This document shows positions 37,195 to 45,458 of a stretch of 60,659 bases of DNA, piece by piece. The notes beneath the pieces were generated by a model, which searched no databases, had not been told where the DNA came from, and worked only from the letters and a program-made list of their open reading frames with translations. The position numbers and the translations under genes were made by a program. The stretch's first letter is position 1; each line of letters begins with the position of its first letter. The stretch covers positions 1 to 60,659 of the forward strand of contig CAMVKS010000012.1 in the NCBI GenBank assembly GCA_947167995.1. The letters are read 5' to 3'. Origin of the DNA: an uncultured Prevotellaceae bacterium. Its GTDB lineage: Bacteria; Bacteroidota; Bacteroidia; Bacteroidales; Muribaculaceae.

Positions 37195-38529
37195 TCACAA
37201 GCTGTTTACACACTGCTTGAACTGCTCTCCACGGTCCTCATAGCTCTTGAACAAGTCAAAGCTTGCGCAGCATGGCGACAATAGCACGGTGTTGCCATCG
37301 CGAGCTATGGCACGGCACTTGTCAACACACTCTTGCATGCTGCGGGCATCCTCAACAATTGCAACCTTGCCATCAAAGAACGCATGCAGCTTGCTGTTGT
37401 CAACCCCCAGGCACACAATAGCCACCACTTTTTCTTTCACAAACTGCTCAATCTCGCTATAATCATTGCCCTTGTCTTTGCCGCCAAGAATAAGCACCAC
37501 AGGGTCGGTCATACTCTCAAGAGCATACCAGGTGCTGTTCACATTGGTCGCCTTTGAATCATTGATATATCTCACACCATTGACAGTGCGCACATACTCA
37601 AGCCTGTGCTCTACGGCCTCAAAATTGCTCAACGCCTTGCGGATGTTCTCCTTCTTGATGTCCATCAACGAAGCACTGATAGTAGCAGCCATTGAGTTAT
37701 AGACGTTGTGCAAGCCCTTGAGCGACAACTCAGAGCACGCCATTTCCCACTCGTCGCCATCGACGTTGATGTGCATCATGCCATCGCTCAGATAGGCAGT
37801 GCACGACTTGTCGTCACGAGCACTGAAGGGATACATGCGCGCCTCGCTTTTCATGCTCTTGAGCTGAGCCGAGATCACGGGGTCGTCCTCCCAGTAGATA
37901 AAGGCGTCCTCGCTCGACTGATTCTGCATGATGCGGAACTTGGCGGCGACATAGTTCTCCATCTTATGGTCGTAGCGGTCAAGGTGGTCGGGGGTGATGT
38001 TGAGCATCACAGCGATATTGGCTTTGAAGTCATACATATTGTCGAGTTGGAAACTGCTCAACTCAATAACGTAGACATCGTGATGCTCGGTAGCAACCTG
38101 CATCGCCAAGCTCTTGCCGACATTACCGGCAAGACCAACATTCAAGCCCGCCTCCTTGAAGATGTGGTAGGTGAGCAATGTAGTGGTGGTCTTGCCGTTA
38201 CTGCCAGTAATACAAACCATTTTGGCATCGGTATATCGGCCTGCAAGCTCTATCTCAGAGATAACAGGAATGCCCTTTGCCATGGCTTTAGAAATGAGAG
38301 GAGCTGTCAAAGGCACACCGGGGCTTTTCACTATCTCATCGGCATTAAGAACCTTCTCCTCGCTGTGGTGACCTTCTTCCCAGGCAATATCCCACTTATC
38401 GAGGATTTCCTTGTAACGCGGCTCTATATTGCCCATGTCGCTCAGCCACACTTCCATACCTTTCACTTTGCCCAGCACTGCTGCGCCAACTCCGCTCTCT
38501 CCTCCGCCAATTACTACTAAACGTTTCAT
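37195..38529 (-). CDS. murD: UDP-N-acetylmuramoyl-L-alanine--D-glutamate ligase
   Basis: Adds D-Glu to UDP-MurNAc-L-Ala. The 444-residue Mur ligase has the N-terminal VIGGGESGVGAAVLG motif, ATP loop GSNGKTTTT (109-117), LNITPDHLDRYDH and INDSKATN in the centre, and LSPCCASFDLFKSYEDRG at the C-terminus, the typical MurD signature. It lies 48 bp before ftsW in transcription order. Confidence 0.97.
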   Translation of the reverse strand: MKRLVVIGGGESGVGAAVLGKVKGMEVWLSDMGNIEPRYKEILDKWDIAWEEGHHSEEKVLNADEIVKSPGVPLTAPLISKAMAKGIPVISEIELAGRYTDAKMVCITGSNGKTTTTLLTYHIFKEAGLNVGLAGNVGKSLAMQVATEHHDVYVIELSSFQLDNMYDFKANIAVMLNITPDHLDRYDHKMENYVAAKFRIMQNQSSEDAFIYWEDDPVISAQLKSMKSEARMYPFSARDDKSCTAYLSDGMMHINVDGDEWEMACSELSLKGLHNVYNSMAATISASLMDIKKENIRKALSNFEAVEHRLEYVRTVNGVRYINDSKATNVNSTWYALESMTDPVVLILGGKDKGNDYSEIEQFVKEKVVAIVCLGVDNSKLHAFFDGKVAIVEDARSMQECVDKCRAIARDGNTVLLSPCCASFDLFKSYEDRGEQFKQCVNSL

Positions 38530-38584
38530 CTCTCTTAATTGTTTTTTTCTCGTTTTACTATGATGACTCTATTATATTCTCGTT

Positions 38585-39862
38585 TTATCTTATTTTCAAA
38601 GTGATTATTGTGAATGCCGCAAGAATTATTGTCACAATCCAGAAGCGAATTGTAATCTTCGACTCATGTGTCATGGTGCTTGGCCAGTTGCGAAGCACGT
38701 AACGGCTGTCGGGGGCCAAGTCCTTGTCGAGCTTACGGAAATTGTCATGAATAGGTGTTGAGCGGAACACTCTCACCTTCTGGCCTTTGTGCTTATAGTA
38801 TTTGTACACCTGAGTCTGTATTATCACACTCAAGCTCTCCATCAGGAACACACCACACAAAATGGGTACTAACAGCTCCTTGTGGATGATTACGGCACAC
38901 ACGCCAATGATACCGCCAATGGTCAACGAACCTGTGTCGCCCATAAACATCTGCGCCGGGAACACATTATACCACAAGAATCCTATCAGAGCCCCTACAA
39001 ATGCGCACATGAACACAACCAGCTCCTGGCTGTCGGGGATATACATGATGTTCAGGTAAGATGCATACTCGGTGTGTGAACTCACATAGGCGAGTATGCC
39101 CAACGCCACTCCCATGATAGCCGAGTTTCCGGCGCACATGCCGTCCATACCGTCATTGAGATTGGCACCATTGCTCACTGCGGTGACCACGAGAATTGTC
39201 ATGAGCACGAAGAGCGCCCATCCTGCCGGGCCGCCAAATTCTCCCATCCAGCTTGTCAAAGCTCCATAGTCAAGGTTATGATTCTTGACAAAGGGGATAG
39301 TGGTTTTTAACGACTTCTCGGGCTTATCCTTATGCACCACAATGGCCTCTTGTGTTATTTCGCTTCTTCCGGTCTCGATGTTCTCATGCATTACAGCATC
39401 AGGGCTGAGCCAGAGCACAAGTCCCACAATGAGTCCTATGCTCACCTGACCCACAATCTTGTACTTTCCTTTCAGGCCTTCCTTGTGCTTGCGGAAAATT
39501 TTGATATAATCATCGCAGAATCCCAGGAATCCGAGCCACACTGTAGTGATTACCATCAGTATCAAGTAGATGTTGCGAATGCGGCCCAACAAGAGCACAG
39601 GCAGCAATATGGCAGTGATAATCACAATACCTCCCATCGACGGTGTGCCCACCTTTTTCTCTCCGAATGGGTCGATACTGGCATCACGCTGGGTCTCCCC
39701 TATCTTGCGCTTGCGCATGTACTTGATGAACTTCTCGCCAAGCCATGCCGAGAGCACCAGCGACAGTATCAATGTGAACAGCGCACGGAAAGAAATGTAC
39801 TGCCACATGTGGGAGCCAGGGATATTATACTGTTCTAAAAAACGAAACAAATAGTATAGCAT
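38585..39862 (-). CDS. mraY: Phospho-N-acetylmuramoyl-pentapeptide transferase MraY
   Basis: Forms lipid I on undecaprenyl phosphate. A 425-residue, about ten-TM protein with the family motifs DPFGEKKVGTPSMGG, FCDDYIK, NGANLNDGMDGM and MGDTGSLTIGG. It is longer than the E. coli enzyme because of an extra loop of about 50 residues (roughly 165-215, HENIETGRSEITQEAIVVHKD). The first ATG and upstream spacing fit the gene order. Confidence 0.97.
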   Translation of the reverse strand: MLYYLFRFLEQYNIPGSHMWQYISFRALFTLILSLVLSAWLGEKFIKYMRKRKIGETQRDASIDPFGEKKVGTPSMGGIVIITAILLPVLLLGRIRNIYLILMVITTVWLGFLGFCDDYIKIFRKHKEGLKGKYKIVGQVSIGLIVGLVLWLSPDAVMHENIETGRSEITQEAIVVHKDKPEKSLKTTIPFVKNHNLDYGALTSWMGEFGGPAGWALFVLMTILVVTAVSNGANLNDGMDGMCAGNSAIMGVALGILAYVSSHTEYASYLNIMYIPDSQELVVFMCAFVGALIGFLWYNVFPAQMFMGDTGSLTIGGIIGVCAVIIHKELLVPILCGVFLMESLSVIIQTQVYKYYKHKGQKVRVFRSTPIHDNFRKLDKDLAPDSRYVLRNWPSTMTHESKITIRFWIVTIILAAFTIITLKIR

Positions 39863-39910
39863 GATATATCTATTTTAGTATTGTACTTAAATAATGTGAT
39901 AGCCTTCAGG

Positions 39911-41371
39911 TTATTTCTCGGTGTCAAAAATCTCGGCAATCACTTCACTGTCATCAAAATGATGTTTCACACCTTGAATCTCCTGATAGTCCTCATGACC
40001 CTTTCCTGCAACAACAACCACATCGCCAGTCTGAGCAAGCTGACAGGCAGTCTTGATAGCCTGACGACGGTCGGTGATGGTCAGAGTGGTGGCACGTCGG
40101 TCGTCGGGGAGACCTGCCTCCATATCACGCAGGATGGCATCGGGGTCCTCAAATCGAGGATTGTCGCTGGTGAGAATGAGCCTCCCACTGCGCAAGGCAG
40201 CCTCACGCGCCATGATGGGACGCTTGCCGCTGTCGCGGTTACCGCCACAGCCACACACGGTAATGAGAGTACCCTTGCCGCTCATCACCTCATTGACGGC
40301 ATCAAGCACGTTGACGAGAGCATCGGGGGTGTGGGCATAGTCCACAATAGCGGTATATCCACGAGGCGAGCGCATCGTCTGGAAGCGTCCAGCCACAGGG
40401 ACAAGCTGGCTCATCTTTACCATCACCTGATCTTTGTCCCAGCCAAGCTTGAGGGCCGCAGCATAGACCGAGGTGAGGTTGTAGGCGTTGAAACGTCCAG
40501 TAAACAGCACGTTTACCTCGGTGCCATTGATGGTCATTGTTGTGCCGTCGAGACGGTCTTCAATCACACGGCACTTGAAATCGGCAAGAGTGCGCAGCGA
40601 GTAGCTGTATACTTTAGCCCTTGTATTCTGCACCATCACTTTACCCACCTTGTCATCGATATTCACGATGGCAAACGCATCGCTGTCGAGAGAGTCGAAA
40701 AACATCTTCTTGGCATTGATATAATTGTCGACAGTGCCATGATAATCAAGATGATCGCGGGTGAGATTGGTAAATATTCCTCCAGCGAATCTCAATGCAT
40801 CAACCCGGTGTTGAACACAAGCATGAGAGCTAACCTCCATGAATGCATATTCACATCCGGCCTCAACCATCTCGTGAAGGAGCCGGTTGAGAGTGAGGTG
40901 GTCGGGGGTCGTCTGCTTGGCAGGTTCCACCCTCTTGTCGATGATGTTGCGAACGGTGGAAAGCAATCCTGCCTTATGTCCCATTAGTTGTGCAAGCTCA
41001 TAGAGCAATGTCGCGGTCGTGGTTTTCCCGTTGGTTCCTGTAACGCCCACCAGCTTGAGCTTGGTTGAAGGGTTGTCATACCATGCGCTTGCCACATGTG
41101 CAAGAGCAACAGTACTATTAGGCACAACAATATAAGTCACACCATCGGCCATCACTTCAGGCTCCTGCTCACACACCACTGCCGTGGCACCTGCGCGTGC
41201 AACATCGTCCAAGAACTGATGAGCGTCGACACTAACGCCTCTCACAGCCACAAACAAGCATCCAGGTGTCACTGTTCGAGAGTCACATGTCACATCTTCT
41301 ATTTCTACAGCAGTGTCGCCCACTGTGCGCAACACTTCTACTGAATCTATCAACTGTTTCAGACTTTTCAT
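39911..41371 (-). CDS. murE: UDP-MurNAc-L-Ala-D-Glu--meso-diaminopimelate ligase
   Basis: Adds the third stem residue. The 486-residue ligase has GTNGKTTTA (112-120), TRDHLDYHGTVDNY, DYAHTPDALVNVLDAV and TSDNPRFEDPDAI. The DNPR motif marks the meso-diaminopimelate-specific type, so the cell wall should be of the mDAP type. Note a long open frame on the opposite strand, which is only a shadow. Confidence 0.96.
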   Translation of the reverse strand: MKSLKQLIDSVEVLRTVGDTAVEIEDVTCDSRTVTPGCLFVAVRGVSVDAHQFLDDVARAGATAVVCEQEPEVMADGVTYIVVPNSTVALAHVASAWYDNPSTKLKLVGVTGTNGKTTTATLLYELAQLMGHKAGLLSTVRNIIDKRVEPAKQTTPDHLTLNRLLHEMVEAGCEYAFMEVSSHACVQHRVDALRFAGGIFTNLTRDHLDYHGTVDNYINAKKMFFDSLDSDAFAIVNIDDKVGKVMVQNTRAKVYSYSLRTLADFKCRVIEDRLDGTTMTINGTEVNVLFTGRFNAYNLTSVYAAALKLGWDKDQVMVKMSQLVPVAGRFQTMRSPRGYTAIVDYAHTPDALVNVLDAVNEVMSGKGTLITVCGCGGNRDSGKRPIMAREAALRSGRLILTSDNPRFEDPDAILRDMEAGLPDDRRATTLTITDRRQAIKTACQLAQTGDVVVVAGKGHEDYQEIQGVKHHFDDSEVIAEIFDTEK

Positions 41372-41400
41372 TTTCTTCGTTTATGTTGTTTTATTAGGGT

Positions 41401-43497
41401 TTAACTTGACAATGTTAGCGTTATCGAAGCACCTCGGTTGAAGGCTGAACCAGCAGGAACACTCTGCTTTACCACCCTGCCCCATCCGTTGAAACGAACG
41501 TTCAGTCCCACCTTCTCAAGACAACTCACAGCTTCGCGTATCGACATTCCTGTGACATCAGGAACTCCATTAGCAATCTTGGCAGGAGCACTGATGACTT
41601 TCACCTGCTTTGCGCCGATGAAATTCCTAATCCCATTCACAATGTTCTTAGGCAAGCAAGAATAGAGAATAGGCGATTTCTCATAGGGTGTTCTGCTCGT
41701 TGCGTCACGCTTGGGAGTTGACGAGTTGTCAAGGTTGCTGTTGGCACCAAGCAGACCGCGTGCATACATCTTTGCTGCAATATTGCGAAGCACCATGCCG
41801 CTGCTGGCTGCCGCACCTCGATTGGCACGTAGCATCAGCACCACACAACTGTATTTTGGGTTCTTGTAAGGGAAGAAGCCGCAGAACGCCAGTCGTTTCT
41901 CCTCGCCGTAGGTGCCGTCGTCCTTCACGATGTAGGCAGTACCCGTCTTGCCTGCAATTTCCACGTTCTCGTCTTGCACCCAACGGCGGGCTGTACCATG
42001 GGCTCCCCACACCACATCATGCAACATGATGCGAAGCTTCTCGGCGTTCTCGGGGCTGCACACTTGGTCGCGTATGTAGGTAATGGGAACTATCGAGTCC
42101 ACATCGCTACCTGGGCGGGTGAGCTTTTTCACCAAGTGCGGGCGCACAAACTTTCCATCGTTGGCAATAGCATTATAAATAGCCAGAGTGCGCAGTGGTG
42201 GTATGAGTGTGGCATAGCCGTAGGCCATGCGTGTGAGAGCCACACGGTCGGCGTTGGTGCGTCCAAGCTTTGCGATATATGGTTCTTGCTCACCGCCAAT
42301 ACCTGAGTTGAACGGTTCAAAGAATCCCATCTGTTCCAATCGCTCACGGAATCCACCGGGATTGCTGCCATATTTCTTGGTTACAATTTTCGACATTCCA
42401 ATGTTACTCGACATCTCGATAATCTGTCGTGGCGACAGAGCCGCTCCACCATGAGGGTCGGTAATCTCACTACCACAATAGTACATAATCGATCCTGTGG
42501 GTATGGTAGCATTGATATCGTCAACGATGCCATCTTCCAGAGCAACCATCATCGAGATGGGTTTCATTACCGAGCCAGGCTCAAATCCTAACACTGCATT
42601 GTTGCGGCCCTCGTAGTAATCTTGGAGTTTATCGCTCCACTCCAGGTTGGAAATCGCTTTTATCTCTCCCGTCTGCACTTCCATCAACACGCAAGTGCCC
42701 CACACAGCGTCGGTCTCATGAAGCATCTTGTAGAGCTCATTCTCCACGATGTCCTGCATCTGCACGTTGATGGTGGTGGTGATGTCATAGCCTGGCACTG
42801 CCGGTGTGCTCTCCCAGTCCACAATTTTGTTAGTGAGCTGGATGCGTCGCTTGACGCCTGGCACACCATAGAGCAGAGAATCAAGGGCCATCTCCAGCCC
42901 CGATTTGCCATGCTGTGTTTTCGTGATACTGTCATCACCAACACTGCCAATGCTTCGAGCGGCCATCGAACCAAATGGTTTTACTCGTTTTACTGTAGGT
43001 TCGGAATAAAAGCCGTTCTCGGTCTTTGGCAAGTTGAGAAACGGAAAAGATTTAAGGCGTACAAACTGTGAATGTGTCAATCCCGTAAACAAGGGATATG
43101 CTGAGCTCTTGCGTGCCTCGCATTGGGCACTCAAGTCTTTCTTCCACTGCTCGGCAGTCTTCTTGCCCGGCATGAAAGCCTCGAGGCTGTCGCACAAGGC
43201 ATCGAGGTTATTCTTGAACTCGATCTTCTTAAACCCCTCGACACGCCAGTCGATGCGTGCTGTGTAGTAATTGAGGTTGGCGGCAAGAACACTACCGTTG
43301 TCGGAGAGCAATCTTCCCCTGGTGGGGTGAAGAACACTCTCGCGTGTGAGAAGGCTGTCGGCCTTGTTATTCCACTCGCTTGCATGCACTACCGAAGTTT
43401 TTGCCAGATTGTAAATAATCATCGAGGCAAAAACCAGTATAATTACAATGACAAACAGATATCGAAACAGTATATGTTGTTTGTTAGAATTTTTCAT
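41401..43497 (-). CDS. ftsI: Class B penicillin-binding protein with PASTA domain (FtsI)
   Basis: The septal transpeptidase, 698 residues. One TM helix (about 12-30), a PBP dimer domain, then the transpeptidase: SVMK with catalytic Ser309, SSN at 363-365 and KTG at 517-519. Residues about 637-698 are a PASTA domain (VPDVTGMSIREAVSCLEKVGLNVRF). It works with FtsW. The start overlaps the stop of the ftsL-like gene by 4 bp, and murE follows at 29 bp. Confidence 0.96.
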   Translation of the reverse strand: MKNSNKQHILFRYLFVIVIILVFASMIIYNLAKTSVVHASEWNNKADSLLTRESVLHPTRGRLLSDNGSVLAANLNYYTARIDWRVEGFKKIEFKNNLDALCDSLEAFMPGKKTAEQWKKDLSAQCEARKSSAYPLFTGLTHSQFVRLKSFPFLNLPKTENGFYSEPTVKRVKPFGSMAARSIGSVGDDSITKTQHGKSGLEMALDSLLYGVPGVKRRIQLTNKIVDWESTPAVPGYDITTTINVQMQDIVENELYKMLHETDAVWGTCVLMEVQTGEIKAISNLEWSDKLQDYYEGRNNAVLGFEPGSVMKPISMMVALEDGIVDDINATIPTGSIMYYCGSEITDPHGGAALSPRQIIEMSSNIGMSKIVTKKYGSNPGGFRERLEQMGFFEPFNSGIGGEQEPYIAKLGRTNADRVALTRMAYGYATLIPPLRTLAIYNAIANDGKFVRPHLVKKLTRPGSDVDSIVPITYIRDQVCSPENAEKLRIMLHDVVWGAHGTARRWVQDENVEIAGKTGTAYIVKDDGTYGEEKRLAFCGFFPYKNPKYSCVVLMLRANRGAAASSGMVLRNIAAKMYARGLLGANSNLDNSSTPKRDATSRTPYEKSPILYSCLPKNIVNGIRNFIGAKQVKVISAPAKIANGVPDVTGMSIREAVSCLEKVGLNVRFNGWGRVVKQSVPAGSAFNRGASITLTLSS

Positions 43498-43886
43498 TTC
43501 TCGTCGGATGTCAATTTATAGGGTGGTTGTTTTGATATGTTCAAGTCTATTCCCATCGAGTCGATATAACTTTTCATCTGGCTCTCTAAGATGCGCGAAT
43601 TGTAGTTGGAGCTTGCTGCGACAAAGTCGGTATTGGCATTATTAAGCATGACTTTGAGGGTCCCCAATTTAGCTTTGTCGCTCTGATACTGATATTTGTT
43701 GCTGATGTACATGAGCATCATCACAGTAATTGCCACTACATACACCCAGTAACGTTTGAAGAAACTGAGCGTGAGAAACATTCGGCCCTGCAGGGCACGT
43801 TGCACAAGCACCAGCGGGTTAAGGGTAAACCCCTGCCCTGCCGATTCTTTTTTATCTTTTTTCTTATTTTGTTTTTTTGCTGCCAT
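43494..43886 (-). CDS. ftsL: FtsL-like division protein
   Basis: A small bitopic protein of 130 residues: a basic cytoplasmic N-terminus (MAAKKQNKKKDKK), one TM helix (about 48-64) and a periplasmic coiled-coil-like part. There is little sequence identity to classical FtsL; the assignment rests on size, topology and its position between rsmH and ftsI, where the Bacteroidota FtsL-like family is found. FtsL, FtsB and FtsQ together activate FtsWI. Confidence 0.85.
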   Translation of the reverse strand: MAAKKQNKKKDKKESAGQGFTLNPLVLVQRALQGRMFLTLSFFKRYWVYVVAITVMMLMYISNKYQYQSDKAKLGTLKVMLNNANTDFVAASSNYNSRILESQMKSYIDSMGIDLNISKQPPYKLTSDEK

Positions 43887-43906
43887 GTGAGTGTGTAAAG
43901 AGGTGA

Positions 43907-44836
43907 TTATTTTTCTGTTTCATTATTGTGAAGTCGCTCGGCGATGCGCAATTTCGCACTACGCGAACGAGGATTTGTCGCTTGCTCGTCATCGCTTGCC
44001 ACAATGACCTTGTTGTTGACAATTTTCCAAGGCGTGTCGACACGTCCGTAGAAGTCCTTCTCAATCTTGCCCTGAACATTTCCGCTTCGCATGAAGTTTT
44101 TCACAAGGCGGTCTTCAAGAGAGTGATAGGTGATGACCACGAGTCTGCCTCCAGGTTTCAGAACCTGCAACGACTGCTCCAACATGCGCTTGAGGGCATC
44201 AATCTCATGGTTCACCTCAATGCGTAGTGCCTGGAACACCTGTGCCAGCTCTTTCTTCTCATGTGCCTTGCGAATGTAGGGCTTCACCGTTTCAACCAGG
44301 TCACCGGTAGTGGCAATCTCGCTGCCGCCACGTCGCGACACGATTGCTCTTGCCATGCGCCGCGACTGCTTGAGCTCGCCATAGAGATAGAGCACATTGG
44401 CAAGTTCTTCCTCGCTATAGGTCGCCAGCACCGTGCGGGCATCAAGCTTTGAGCTCCTGTTCATGCGCATGTCGAGCGCGCTGTCATAACGGAACGAAAA
44501 GCCACGGCTCTCGTCATCGAAGTGGTGGAACGACACTCCAAGGTCGGCAATGATTCCGTCAACTTCCTCAATATCATAGTATTTGAGGAAATTCCTTAAA
44601 AAAGAGAAATTGGCATGTACAAATGTAAATCGACTGTCATTCAACCTGTTGGCCCATGCATCCTGGTCTTGATCAAACCCCAAAAGCCGTCCTTTGTCAC
44701 TGAGCCTCTCCATGATTGCACGACTGTGCCCGCCGCCACCGAAGGTGACGTCGACATACACACCATTTGGATTGATATTCAACCCATTAAGGCTCTCTTC
44801 GAGCAGTGCAGGTATGTGATAGGTGCGGGACTCCAT
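43907..44836 (-). CDS. rsmH: 16S rRNA m4C1402 methyltransferase RsmH
   Basis: Methylates N4 of C1402 in the ribosomal P site. The 309-residue protein has the SAM-binding motif DVTFGGGGHSRAIM, GFDQDQDAW, ADLGVSFHHFDD and the C-terminal YHSLEDRLVKNFM motif. It is the first gene of the division cluster; mraZ is not found upstream, only a 622-bp non-coding stretch. Confidence 0.96.
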   Translation of the reverse strand: MESRTYHIPALLEESLNGLNINPNGVYVDVTFGGGGHSRAIMERLSDKGRLLGFDQDQDAWANRLNDSRFTFVHANFSFLRNFLKYYDIEEVDGIIADLGVSFHHFDDESRGFSFRYDSALDMRMNRSSKLDARTVLATYSEEELANVLYLYGELKQSRRMARAIVSRRGGSEIATTGDLVETVKPYIRKAHEKKELAQVFQALRIEVNHEIDALKRMLEQSLQVLKPGGRLVVITYHSLEDRLVKNFMRSGNVQGKIEKDFYGRVDTPWKIVNNKVIVASDDEQATNPRSRSAKLRIAERLHNNETEK

Positions 44837-44903
44837 TTCTCTTTTTATTTTGTTTTTAAAAAAATTGTCTTTTCGGGAACTTTTGTTTTGGGGTGTAAAA
44901 TTA

Positions 44904-44934
44904 CAAAATAAAAACCGAAATTTACAAACACAAA
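44904..44934 (-). promoter_or_regulatory. Predicted promoter of the dcw cluster
   Basis: On the minus strand TTTG (44934-44931), a 19-bp spacer and TTATTTTG (44911-44904), one mismatch from TAnnTTTG. Leader of about 60 nt before rsmH. Confidence 0.45.
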
Positions 44935-45069
44935 CAGAAAAATTTTCATTTATTCACAAAAAAGTTATTAACAACCACTTGTTGAAAACTTTATTTTGTT
45001 GACATTCAGCACATTAACATTATTTGCAAAAATGTTTATTCTTGTAAATAATTTTTCGTCGCAAACTAC

Positions 45070-45180
45070 ATTTTTTGGGGTGAGCCTACGGTTTCAGACG
45101 AGAGATCTACTCTCTTAGGGGAGCTTAAGGTTCTGCGCGAAGCCTTAGTCGCACGAAGTGCGGTGGGTGGGGGTGACATG
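45070..45180. other. Structured GC-rich island, candidate RNA
   Basis: A GC-rich block inside very AT-rich flanks, with several short hairpins: GAGAG/CTCTC, AAGG/CCTT around a GCGCG loop, and CGCAC-GAA-GTGCG. No match to tRNA, tmRNA, SRP or RNase P RNA is apparent to me, and no strong promoter is visible, so RNA is only one possibility; a decayed gene is another. Confidence 0.25.
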
Positions 45181-45184
45181 CACA

Positions 45185-45277
45185 ATTCAAATCCAACAAA
45201 TCATCACAGATCAAACATTATTTAATTTGTTGGTTTCAAGTAAATTAAATATTTGTTGGATTTGGAGAAATTTGAAT
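45185..45277. repeat. Inverted-repeat element near topA
   Basis: CAAATCCAACAAAT (45188-45201) and ATTTGTTGGATTTG (45251-45264) are perfect inverted copies; the outer ATTCAAAT/ATTTGAAT pair (45185-45192, 45270-45277) extends the symmetry. A third related copy (AATTTGTTGGTTT) lies inside. The two arms could pair in a cruciform or RNA hairpin. Confidence 0.6.
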
Positions 45278-45382
45278 AATTTCTCACGCATAGCGTGACT
45301 ACTTTATTTTGACACAGCCTCTGCTACTATGCTCTCCTGCAGAGGGGGCTTTATCTGCCTTCGTTAAGAGACTAAAAAACAC

Positions 45383-45422
45383 AAAAAAAGAAGCTCACGA
45401 TTGTTCTAACACAATCATGAGC
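45383..45422 (-). terminator. Rho-independent terminator after topA
   Basis: A 12-bp stem (45393-45404 with 45411-45422, one G-U pair in the minus-strand RNA) with a 6-nt loop; on the minus strand it is followed by TTCTTTTTTT. It lies 36 bp after the topA stop. Confidence 0.8.
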
Positions 45423-45458
45423 ACCTTTAGCGGAACGGATAAAACTGCAGAAGCCTAC

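Larger units (their letters stand above)
44837..45458. other. 622-bp gene-free stretch between rsmH and topA
   Basis: No coding frame is convincing. It holds the rsmH leader and promoter, an AT-rich part up to about 45070, a structured GC-rich island at 45070-45180, an inverted-repeat element at 45185-45277 and the topA terminator at 45383-45422. The expected mraZ gene is absent. Confidence 0.7.

Noticed and set aside
39881-40987. 368-codon open frame on the plus strand opposite murE
   Set aside because: Fully antisense to a conserved gene, no promoter or family pattern; explained by codon bias of murE.
44950-44958. DnaA-box-like TTATTCACA and nearby TTGTTGAAAAC as a sign of oriC
   Set aside because: A single box without cluster or dnaA/gyrase neighbours; GC-skew data would be needed.
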